Of a DNA stretch of 64,000 bases, positions 32,937-42,546 are shown in pieces. The first letter of the stretch is position 1. Every line of letters begins with the position of its first letter. The notes beneath the pieces are model-generated. The model made no database searches. It was not told the origin of the DNA and saw only the letters and a program-made list of their open reading frames with translations. Origin of the DNA: Acrasis kona (lineage: Eukaryota > Heterolobosea > Eutetramitea > Acrasida > Acrasidae). A program made the translations under genes and the position numbers. The stretch lies in contig JAOPGA020001514.1 in the NCBI GenBank assembly GCA_026419775.2, positions 1 to 64,000 on the forward strand. The letters run 5' to 3'.

Positions 32937-33944
32937 ATGGCGATGAAGAAGAGCAACACAGAACTATCAAAAAAAAAGATCATTTTGATGGCATGTGGTT
33001 TATTACTACTTTTTAATATAGTGCCTATTGTGAAATACTTCTTCGGTCTTATAAAGCCCTTCATTATAACAATAAGAAATACTTCTCCAATACATTTCAC
33101 ACCATCAATACCAGTACCATTGGATTCAAAAACAATTTCGAAGGCAATTGGAGGTGTTCCTAAAGTTATTCATCAATCATGGAAAAATAAAGAAATACCC
33201 TATTTGTTTAAACAATGGCAAAACACCTGGCTATCAACACACAAGGATTGGGAATATGTTTTGTGGACAGATGAAGATAACAGAGAACTTGTTAAACAGC
33301 ATTATCCCTGGTTCCTTCGCACTTATGATTCCTACGCGAAGGGCGTTATGAGAGCAGATTCTGCTCGATGTCTCTATATGCATCGATACGGAGGAGTGTA
33401 TGCAGATCTTGACATGGAGTCATTAAGACCAACCGAAGATCTTTTGAGAAACACGATAAAAGATGCATCTTCAGATAAACCGGTGGCCATAATGGGTTAC
33501 ATGAGCGATCATTTCTACTACGAGCATAATGTACCCAATGCTTGGATGATTAGCACACCCGGTCATCCTTTCTGGTTATTTTGCCTGTCCAAGATGATTG
33601 AACTTGAGGCCAAGGGTGTAAATGGGGCGGAGTATCTAACAGGCCCAGTCATGTTATATAAGGCAATTAATGAGTACTCTGAAATAAAAACATTAATTAA
33701 TGGTAAAGAACAAGGAAGCATTACTGAAGGAGAAAATCAAATACATGATTTGATTATCCTAAAACCTAGTTTGATTTATCCAATAAGTTGGTACAGGCCA
33801 AGAAGTCTTCCGAGAGGTTGTGAGTCACTTGGAGGGATTGAATTAAAAAAGTCTGAAACAAGCCGAATTGTTAGAGATGTTGATAAATGTAAAGCCGCGT
33901 TCCCTGAAGCCTACACTATTACCTACTGGACTCATTCTTGGTGA
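32937..33944 (+). CDS. type II membrane glycosyltransferase with DXD motif (OCH1/SUR1-like)
   Basis: 335 aa from MAMKKSNTELSKKK; upstream in-frame codons lie in the neighbour's first exon. A short cytosolic N-terminus and one membrane anchor (~13-33) are followed by a luminal domain: VPKVIHQSWKN (~80), YVLWTDEDNRELV, MRADSARCLYMHRYGGVYADLDMES (DLD = DXD metal site, ~175), then PNAWMISTPGHPFW. This is the Gly_transf_sug layout of OCH1 alpha-1,6-mannosyltransferase and of inositol-phosphoceramide mannosyltransferases. Acts in the Golgi; the acceptor is unknown. Confidence 0.88.
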   Translation: MAMKKSNTELSKKKIILMACGLLLLFNIVPIVKYFFGLIKPFIITIRNTSPIHFTPSIPVPLDSKTISKAIGGVPKVIHQSWKNKEIPYLFKQWQNTWLSTHKDWEYVLWTDEDNRELVKQHYPWFLRTYDSYAKGVMRADSARCLYMHRYGGVYADLDMESLRPTEDLLRNTIKDASSDKPVAIMGYMSDHFYYEHNVPNAWMISTPGHPFWLFCLSKMIELEAKGVNGAEYLTGPVMLYKAINEYSEIKTLINGKEQGSITEGENQIHDLIILKPSLIYPISWYRPRSLPRGCESLGGIELKKSETSRIVRDVDKCKAAFPEAYTITYWTHSW

Positions 33945-33989
33945 AGGCAAATAAAAATATTTTTCTTTACAATATGCTTCAATCAGAAC

Positions 33990-36113
33990 ATGTCTCTTAA
34001 ACAAAAGAAGCCCGACAGGAGGGGCAGCAATGCATCAAGTGCACCGTCTGATGTTAGTGTCGACTCAAAAAGAGGGATTCTAAGAAACATAATTAATGTT
34101 ATTGACGACTCAAACAACGGGACGAATGGCAATCCACAAAATGTGGTTTGGTTTGATTTGCGTACCATCAAGCAATATAATCTCAAGATTGGGCAATATA
34201 TTCACGTAAAACTAAGCTCTGATAATAAAGAAATAAAGTACGAGAGGATAGCGGCGAAGATAGATTGTGATTGCAACATGCGAAGTAAATCTGTTTGTGT
34301 TTCCGAGCTTTTAATGCACAACCTACAACTAGACATTCACCTTGAAGTAGCGAGTGCACCGACTCGGACATTGTTGATCTATCTTCACACGCTAAAGCAC
34401 CACTCACAATTCGAGTTATCAAACATAATAAAGATTATACCGGAAGTTCCACTTGGCAACATTTTCACAAAACATGTTGAAGAATGTTTATTATCTAATG
34501 AAGATGTGGTCTATCAACTAGACTGTTTATTTATTGTTTACATGTGTGAAAAATGCATTCACTTCAAAATCAAATCGGATCAAGACGGACAACCGCTCAA
34601 CTTTCGTTTATCCTCACTTTCGAAAATCAAAATTACAAATCCACTCGCAAGTGATTCCAAATCCTCTGTCAACCTTACGTCTGGTTACAAAAATACATTA
34701 TTACAAATTCAAGACCTCATTGTAAAAACTCAAACAACGGGTATTTTATTGGTTGGAGAAAGTGGTAGTGGCAAAAGTCATCTTGTGAAGAGTTTAATGT
34801 CTACATTGGGTTCGTGCATGAAAATCATTCATGCTGATTTTACATCCGATCCATCTCTTGCTGATCCCTCTAAAATAAAATCAATGTTTGATGTTTGTGT
34901 TGAATCTGAATTGAAGCACTCCATAATTATTATAGATGCACTTAATGCTCTTGATCTTCATTCTCAAATCCATCAATTGGTGACATGCATGGATATTTTT
35001 TCTCATACCCGAAAAGTGACTGTAATTGGTATAGCCGATAAGGTTACGCAAGTAGATTCCTTATTCCGTAGAGTTGGTCGGTTTGAATATGAATTTGAAC
35101 TCAAAGTACCCGACTCCGCGACCAGAATGAAATTGTTATCGGACATGATTCCGAATATTAATAAAATTGATGCCAATGTGTTGGTTGATGCCACACAAGG
35201 TTTTATTGCTGCTGATTTGTTAAGGCTTTCTGAACTTGTTAATAGGTCGTTTTTGATGGGTGATGCTGATTGTAATAGTTTGATACGCTCTTTTAAACCG
35301 TCTTCTCATACTCGTCTTGACGATTCTTCGAAACTACCATCGATCACGCTGTCTGATCTTGCTGGTATTGACAACATAAAAGAACAGTTGCGCGTCTCGG
35401 TCTTGTTACCTCTGCAGAAGCCCAGAGAGTATATCCGACTGGGCGTACCACCGCCTAGAGGTATACTCCTTTATGGACCTCCTGGTGTTGGAAAAACAAC
35501 GCTAGCTTGTGCCATTGCTCGTGAATGTGGCGTCAATTTTGTTAATGTAACGTGTCCGGACATTATGTCTAAATATGTTGGGCAGTCGTCAAGAACACTT
35601 AGCAACTTATTCGCCAAAGCTAGAAGCAGTAGTCCTTGCATTCTCTTTTTCGACCAGTTCGAATCACTTGCTAGAAAAAGAGGGACTGACGGTAGTGAGT
35701 CACAGAGTGCTGACAGAACTCTCTCCACTTTGTTGATTGAGATGGATGGAATATCTAAGCACAACGCCGACCAACACGTTATTGTTTTATGTGCTACAAG
35801 TAGAATCGATCTACTTGATCCTGCTGTACTACGCCCTGGGAGGATAGATGTGCATATCAAAATACCTCTTCCTGATCAATCTGCTAGAAGATCCATCTTG
35901 GAAGTGAAAAGTAAGGGTGTGCCTATTCTTGATAGAGAGAATGTTATCAAAAACTATGTTGATAAAACAGAAGGATGGGATGGCAGTAGATTGGAAAATC
36001 TGTGCAGAGAGGCAGCGATGATGTGTTTGAGGAGCGACATTAACAATAAAAAGATAACGAGCGAGTTCTTTGAAAAGGCTTTCGACCAACTAAATAAAAA
36101 GTCTGACAAATAA
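33990..36113 (+). CDS. tandem AAA+ ATPase (CDC48/AFG2-like), catalytic Glu missing
   Basis: 707 aa, one exon. N-domain of the double-psi-barrel type (VWFDLRTIKQYNLKIGQYI, ~50). Module 1: Walker A VGESGSGKSHL (~256), Walker B position IIIIDALNAL. Module 2: Walker A YGPPGVGKTTLA (~496), pore loop KYVGQSSR, Walker B ILFFDQFESLA (~553), sensor 1 ATSR, arginine finger RPGRID. In both modules the residue after the Walker B Asp is not Glu (Ala in 1, Gln in 2). In studied AAA+ proteins E-to-Q allows ATP binding but blocks hydrolysis. It is closest to CDC48/AFG2/PEX1-type proteins and shorter than all of them. The stop lies 1 bp from the HAUS5 stop (convergent). Confidence 0.85.
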   Translation: MSLKQKKPDRRGSNASSAPSDVSVDSKRGILRNIINVIDDSNNGTNGNPQNVVWFDLRTIKQYNLKIGQYIHVKLSSDNKEIKYERIAAKIDCDCNMRSKSVCVSELLMHNLQLDIHLEVASAPTRTLLIYLHTLKHHSQFELSNIIKIIPEVPLGNIFTKHVEECLLSNEDVVYQLDCLFIVYMCEKCIHFKIKSDQDGQPLNFRLSSLSKIKITNPLASDSKSSVNLTSGYKNTLLQIQDLIVKTQTTGILLVGESGSGKSHLVKSLMSTLGSCMKIIHADFTSDPSLADPSKIKSMFDVCVESELKHSIIIIDALNALDLHSQIHQLVTCMDIFSHTRKVTVIGIADKVTQVDSLFRRVGRFEYEFELKVPDSATRMKLLSDMIPNINKIDANVLVDATQGFIAADLLRLSELVNRSFLMGDADCNSLIRSFKPSSHTRLDDSSKLPSITLSDLAGIDNIKEQLRVSVLLPLQKPREYIRLGVPPPRGILLYGPPGVGKTTLACAIARECGVNFVNVTCPDIMSKYVGQSSRTLSNLFAKARSSSPCILFFDQFESLARKRGTDGSESQSADRTLSTLLIEMDGISKHNADQHVIVLCATSRIDLLDPAVLRPGRIDVHIKIPLPDQSARRSILEVKSKGVPILDRENVIKNYVDKTEGWDGSRLENLCREAAMMCLRSDINNKKITSEFFEKAFDQLNKKSDK

Positions 36114-36114
36114 A

Positions 36115-37974
36115 TTAAACATTTTTATTTAACAAAGTCCAGTCAATATTATTTGCAGGAACAGAAAAGGATTCTTCTTTCAGTAGCAGTACCATCTCAG
36201 ACTCATGGTCAGTTATTTGACATTCTGACAATATTTCTTTACAAACAGGCAACCACACTTGATGTTTTTCAGTATCAAGTTTGTCACAATTGTTGACAAT
36301 ATCGGCGACAACCTCTGGTCCCTGATCCAGATTAGCATTAATACGAACAGATGAATCTAGAGCATTTTTTAGTCTCATTTCACTTGACTCGATAGATAGA
36401 GTATCTCTAGTGATTTGATGCACTTTATCATATAATGACTCTGGAGTTTTGTAGAGTGCATGGTTCAACTCAGAAGCTACTTCCCTGAAGCAAGAAAACT
36501 TTTCATTTTTGGGCTGACTGGCATTAACAAGCATGTGTTTGTCTTTGTGTCTAATATTTTGTTCATCAACGTAAGAGCACACCAGCGGCTGGTCTTCAAA
36601 CAATTTAAGCTCCTTGTAGAACAAATTTTTCGTGGAACCTACTTTTAACACAAGACTGTCTTTGAAAGGTTTAATGTGATTTTCAACAACTTGAGCGGAT
36701 CCATGAATAAGAGAAGTCATATCATTATGTATTTGAGAATGTGTATGACACATGCCCTCATAAACTGTTTCTTTTTGCTTTATTTGTTTTTCTAATTCAC
36801 TCTTTGTTGAGAACCTGCTTGATAGTCCATCTCTGTACTTTTTCAATTCTTCAATCAAAGTAGTAACTTCTTGGTTGTGGGACTCTAGAATGTTTCTGGC
36901 GGCGCAGTCGGCTACAAAAATCATCTCCTTGTCAATAAGTTCGTATAACTGGTCAAGCTGGACTGTTGAGAAGATTGATCCATCTCTTTCATGCCAAAAG
37001 TTCTTTAACTTGTCTAACTGCTTTTCCATCTTGTTTGATTCGTTCAATAGTTTCTCTGTTTCGATAAAGTTATCAATGTGCTCTTGAGCCATTCGATGTA
37101 GTAGTGTTGACAGCTTTGGATGTTTGACCTCACTTTGAGTGTTAGTAAAAGCATAAAATTTCAATATTACTTTTCGGTTGAATACGCGTCTCTCCTTCCT
37201 TCTTCGACTTTTGACTTTTTTATGGAAATGATTGACTTGAGAAGAAGAGGAGCGTTTGAGGTCAAATCTATTGGTACTAAATCTTTTGCTGTGTTTACTT
37301 TATTATATTCATTAAGAATGTCTTGTACACGCTGCTGTACGTCTTGTTTCTGGCTGAAAAGTTGAATTTCTTTTAATACTTGGTTGTTGTATCCCTCCAG
37401 TATGAAGTTGTTATAGCGACACTTCTTCTCATAAGCTTTAAGGATGTAAGCCTGTTTGTCCGCGAAATCGAAAGAGTCAACTTGGACGTTGTTCTCTTGT
37501 TGGTCATTGATTAGGTTTGTTCTGGCTTGATCAATTTGGTGTTCAAGTTTAGGTAGAAGCTCCTCTCTTATCTGTTGAATTCTAGCTTTCACATCTTGTC
37601 TTCGTTGAATGAGCTCATTACGAGCCTCGCGTTGCTTTTGAATCTGATCATGTATAGTTTTACCGTTACTATATTGATTAGTCACCGTTATAATACGGAT
37701 GTTACATTTGTAAATTCTTCTTCATGTGGTCTACGTTTTTTGAATTGTGTACATTAGATATCAAATAATCCCAAACACTCAACATATCATGTCTACATAT
37801 TTCTTTTATTTGAGTAGTGGATGGAGCCTTGTTTCTCTCCTCATCAGTGTGAACCCGCCTAGGATTATATCCAATATCATCATTTATCCATTCAGAAACT
37901 AGACTCGCAACTTTACCAGGCTGTACTTTCACAGTATTGTGAGCCACGGTTTGGTTGTGTCTTGTTGAAGACAT
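36115..37974 (-). CDS. HAUS5: HAUS augmin-like complex subunit 5
   Basis: Exons 37706-37974, 37171-37668 and 36115-37132 (introns of 37 and 38 nt) give 594 aa; human HAUS5 is ~630. The N-terminal signature is clear: LVSEWINDDIGY, then LSVWDYLISNVHNSKNVDHMKK, as in HAUS5 (DIWxFVIxHVxSxRxVxxIRGNL). The rest is nearly all coiled coil (ELIQRRQDVKARIQQIREEL and onward). Augmin recruits gamma-tubulin complexes to spindle microtubules for branching nucleation. It starts MSSTRHNQT; a longer open frame upstream has no ATG. It is divergent from UTP7, with starts 48 bp apart. Confidence 0.85.
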
Positions 37975-38022
37975 TGTAAGGGTAGTTGAAGTTGCAAGCA
38001 ATTATTTGATTTAACACACATT

Positions 38023-40239
38023 ATGCCAAGAGCGGTGAGGTCTGCCACTACGAGCAAGAAACCTCTACGTGGGGATAAAAATGCAACGGTAAATAGTAGT
38101 GCATCATACACAATGCAGCCTCTCTCTGAGAAGGATCGTGAAACTGCTGAAAGATTTTTGAGAGAAGACCAAGAAGACAAGTTAGAGGAAAAAGAATTTG
38201 AATCAAAACAAAAGAATGTGAGAAATAGATTTATAAAAAAGACTGGGGCAATTCTCGACCAAGTGGAACAAGGATTTGTATACAAGAAAATTCAAAAAAA
38301 TGATTTGAGTGTACTCGAAAAATATCAAAGACCAACAAAGAAGGTCGACATTTATACACAGGTACATTTATACATGCTCCATTTTTGACAATTTCAGAAA
38401 CGTTTCCAATTCAATAGCAAAAAGAGGAATAGGCAGGAGAATGTAAGAAATGCCATTTTCGACGACCAAGATCGTGCCCAAGCAGAAATTGGGCTTGTCC
38501 AAACAGAAATCATTCGTGATGCTGTCCCACTCATCGCAACGTAATTAATTAATTTTCAAATCATTAACATGCACAGTGGAATTGAACTTGATGATTCTGA
38601 TGTAGTAACCACAACGAACCAACTCACACAAGAAGCTCTTCTTGACTCTGTAGACATGAATACACGTAGAAAGGTGTTTGACATTCAATTATCACAACAT
38701 TCCCCATACATTATGCAATTCACTCAGTCCGGTCGTTACATGCTAATAGCTGGAAGGAGAGGTTACTTGTCAAGCGTACGGTGGAGAGACTTTGAAATGA
38801 AATCGGAAGTTCATACCATCAACGAAAGCATAAGAGCCATTCAGTGGATGATGGAAGATTCCATGTACGCAGTGGCCCAATCATCGCTCACATATGTATA
38901 TGACGAGAATGGAGTGGAGATCCATCGTTGTATTGATTTTCAAAAGATGAATCATTTGAGTTATTTACCTTTCCATTTCCTTCTTGTTGGAGCAGTAAGT
39001 TGACCATTTCACACAATGTCTAACATTTGTCAGAATGCATCAGCACAAGTCATATACAAGGACATATCGTTGGGAGAAAACGTAGCAACGCTTCAAATGG
39101 ATCCCATCACTTTCATGACACAAAACCCAAAAAACGCACTCATGGTATTAGGCCACACGAATGGAACCGTCAGTATGGTTACGCCGCGTGATTCTTCACA
39201 CAAGCCAGTCGTCAGCATGTTTTGTCACAAGGCACCAGTCAAACAACTCGCAGTGGATCCAACCGGTAATTATCTAGTGACATGCGGATCAGACGCAACG
39301 GTCAAGGTATGGGACATTCGAACTTACAAATGTATAGAATCAATCAACACACATCAAGTACAAGCATCAGCGTTCAGTCAAAAAGGAATGTTGGCACTTG
39401 CACACAAGAACAAAGTCGTAGTTTACCAGAGCTGCGGAGCGTTGAACAAACCATACTTGACACATTACACGCCTGCAAACATTGGATCGCTTTCATTCTG
39501 TCCATTCGAAGACATTTTGGGAGTCGGCCACACGAAGGGCGTCAGCAGCGTTTTGATACCTGGAAGCGGAGAGCCAAAGTTCGACAGTCGCATGCCCAAT
39601 CCATACTGCGACGACAAGTTCATCAAAGACTGGAATGTGAGATCGTTGTTGGATAAATTACCCTTCGATAGTATTTGTTTGGACGATGGAGCCATTGGTA
39701 CCAGCGGAACCAGAGAAACCGATTATCAATATTCCTCAAAGGTTGAAGTCAGCGACGAACTCAAACAAGAATTACAACAAGTCGGCGTGGTTGACAAGAA
39801 AAATAAAAAAAGAGTCAGCAGCAGGGATGAGCTCAGAGAGAGTTTGAGGGCCAAGGATGCGGAAGTTAAGGACAAAGTAGGAGGTGATTGGTGGGATCAG
39901 AGCGAGGACGCGTTAGATCGTTTTAGTAGTCTCAAGAAGAGAAAATTAGCGTACGATAAGAATGCAAAGGAACAGGTACGGGATGCCATAGAGAGAGGAC
40001 AGGCGGAGGACGAGGCTAAAGAATTTGAAGATAACGTTGAAGTGACGGGTGCAAGTCTTAAGGAATTACTTGGAGACGATGATGGAGAGGTTGTGAGGAT
40101 AACAAAAAAGAAGGGATACGTAGAAGAATATGAAAGTGAAGACGACACTCAGAGCGAGTCAAGTGAGAGCGAAGCAAGTGAAGATAATGAGGACGTTCAA
40201 AGCGAGGATGAACAAGACATTGTAGATCCATTTGCATAA
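38023..40239 (+). CDS. UTP7: U3 snoRNP/SSU processome WD40 protein UTP7 (WDR46/BING4)
   Basis: Exons 38023-38361, 38398-38540, 38577-38994 and 39034-40239 (introns of 36, 36 and 39 nt) give 701 aa. The N-terminus is basic and coiled. The WD40 part begins FDIQLSQHSPYIMQFTQSGRYMLIAGRRGYL, the characteristic UTP7 opening, and continues with DFQKMNHLSYLPFHFLL and DSRMPNPYCDDKFIKDWNVR; the BING4CT region follows (KLPFDSICLDDGAIG). The C-terminus is acidic (SESEASEDNEDVQSEDEQD). It takes part in early cleavage of pre-18S rRNA in the nucleolus. Confidence 0.93.
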
Positions 40240-40655
40240 AGACTTTTGTGAACCTCGAATAAAAGAAAATGTGTTTATTATTTAGTTTCCAAAGTCACTT
40301 TTTGGTGTGGTCTTGTTAAACCAAGTTAGAGTCCAGAGTCAATTTACATAGTTGTTTTAAAATTGTTTCGTATTGGCCGTGGAAACCAAGCGATCTTGTA
40401 CCAGACGTGCTATACATTTGCACCCTGATCCGCGGTTCCTCCAAACCCTCAAAAAGTTTTGATCAATTGGTGGTTCAAACTTCTTCCACCATATCAGTCT
40501 GGTTTGCAAGTTGTCAGTTTTATCTATATCTTTTTAATTAACGAAATGCAACTAAATTTATTGTAACACAAGTGCAATGGTAGTTCGTTGTTGATTATGG
40601 TGTTCTTATCGTCGATTATTTATTGGAAATATTTGAGGGAATGAATACTATGAAA
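40240..40655. other. intergenic region
   Basis: AT-rich, with no coding signal. The first bases probably carry the UTP7 3' UTR (AATAAAAG at ~40258). Confidence 0.4.
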
Positions 40656-41576
40656 AACTACTGTTGCTCGTAGACATTAACGCAAAATTGTTCACTCGTG
40701 AAGAAAGGGTGGATGACTACAAGAGTAGAATAAAAACGAAAGTACTTCCATTATTAAATAAGAAGAAGGAGTTATTAAACAAAATTACCACTGCCGCCAA
40801 GGAAGCTGGTGCGGACCAGAATATAACTGCTAGGATATGCAGACGGATGGAGGAGCTATATGAACCTCAATCATATAGCATTTCAAATTTCTCGTTAATG
40901 CCCAGAGGACAGCCCTAACGCAATCTCTCGCTTCGACACCGAAGAGTATCATGTACCTGACTCCTACCCCCAANAATTCACAGACTTCTTATTATGCCAA
41001 TTTGATTTGTCCATTCTTGCTGATACTTTTACCTCGAATTTGAATAATCTTCCTACCTCTGGACATTTATACATTAGTTGTAATCATTACGATAAGGTAT
41101 CCAGCTCAGCCAGATATTACAAAGGGAATGACTTTGTGGAGAAGCAAAGAGGAAATGAAAAGGGTGTAGGAACTGGCAGAGGCTTTTTGGACGGCGGGTA
41201 TATTACAAGAGCGTTTGACGTACTGGGCTTCCCGCCAAATGAAGATGTTGATTATTTTTCTAATTTGGAAGAATACGAAGAAGGCATGTACGCAGTAAAC
41301 ACGAATGAAAACGCAGAAAAGATGGAAGGTATAAAAGAAAATGTTACAGAAGTAATAAGGAGATTAAGGGCATTGTTCACAGAGGGAAGAGGAAATGCAT
41401 GTCCTCAAATGTTTAGCAGCGCCTATTACACTCAACATTACTCCGACGATTATCATAGACCGACTTTGTTAATGTATTATTCTTACGGAGGTGATTTCCT
41501 CTCACGAATTTACCCTGACCCAACAGTGTTTGGAACTGAGGATGAGGTGTCTTTAACCTATAGTGGTCAGGCGTAA
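40656..41576 (+). CDS. hypothetical protein, frame slip in the middle
   Basis: Two overlapping coding stretches: 40664-40918 (FTREERVDDYKSRIKTKVLP...) and, in another frame, ~40905-41576 (FDTEEYHVPDSYPQ...FTDFLLCQFDLSILADTF... ending SLTYSGQA). They join near 40905 with a one-base change of frame and no room for an intron; an N lies at 40973. Tyr/Gly-rich segments (GYITRAFDVLGFPPNEDVD, YYSYGGDFLSRIYPDPTVFG) suggest a globular domain I do not recognise. Either an assembly error or a recent pseudogene. No in-frame ATG start is obvious. Confidence 0.5.
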
Positions 41577-42155
41577 GACCATTTCAGAACATTATGCATA
41601 TATCGCGTTACGATACCTTGTAAAGAAATGTAGGCCAGTATTAAAGCGTTCATATTTCATTTTCTGCACCCTTTGCTTTCAATTTCATTGAGTGTATGGT
41701 TCTAGTAGACTATTGTTTTTTGTAATAACTATGCTGGTCAGCTGTCTAACGTCAAATTACAACACCATAAGAACTGATTTATTTCCACAGAGGTTATTTT
41801 TAATTATAGTTGACAAAGGAGGTTACTTCATTGTAAGATTAGTAAACCATAATCAAGAAATGTGAAGAATCAAGAAATTTGCGTATATTAAACCCTTCGA
41901 TTCTTGAATCAAAATTAGTTCATTAAATATGATGCATTGGCTAGAACTCTTCTTAGAGACAGTGGCTACCTCTTATGTTACGACTATTAAATGTCCACCG
42001 ATTGGTATTAACAGCTGACCCTTTTTATTAAATCAAGAGAAATACAACCTACAAATCACAAATGTTTGCACACAGTGTGGAGAACCGAATAAGAGAATAG
42101 ATGCAATGTTGGAATGTAAATAGAAAGATGAAATATGATTTAAGGAATATATTTG
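41577..42155. other. intergenic region
   Basis: About 580 bp of AT-rich sequence with short direct A/T words. No gene was seen on either strand. Confidence 0.45.
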
Positions 42156-42485
42156 TCAAGAGTCATACTCAACTGTTTCTGTAAAACTTGCAGTCATCTG
42201 TCGAATGTTGAAATGTAAAACGTGTTTTGTTGATACAGATCCCCAACTAGAGCTGTTGTATGTGAATATTTCAGCTTTGTATAGTTCCCCCTCTTTTTCA
42301 GCGACAAGTGTCTGTCCATCTTTGCTCAAAATCTCAACCTCTCCGGTTGGTCCATATGGTCCAGTAAGTGAGAAACTATTGTTATTGAATGAAAAGTTCC
42401 ATTTTGACGAGGCAACTTGATGACCAGTAATGTCTCCCACTTCTGTACGAATCACAATCTTCGGAATGCTTGCACCCATGTTCAT
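42156..42485 (-). CDS. hypothetical beta-rich protein
   Basis: 109 aa from MNMGASIPKIVI; a second ATG two codons later would give an MGAS N-terminus fit for myristoylation. Strand-rich pattern (KWNFSFNNNSFSLTGPYGP, EVEILSKDGQTLVAEKEGE). No cysteines beyond the start and no known motif. It sits between the F-box/LRR-like gene's stop and an empty stretch. Confidence 0.6.
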   Translation of the reverse strand: MNMGASIPKIVIRTEVGDITGHQVASSKWNFSFNNNSFSLTGPYGPTGEVEILSKDGQTLVAEKEGELYKAEIFTYNSSSWGSVSTKHVLHFNIRQMTASFTETVEYDS

Positions 42486-42546
42486 TGAAAGTTCTTCAAA
42501 ACAAAACACAAGTTGATTATAGTTTTACATTTTTATTAATAGAAAA

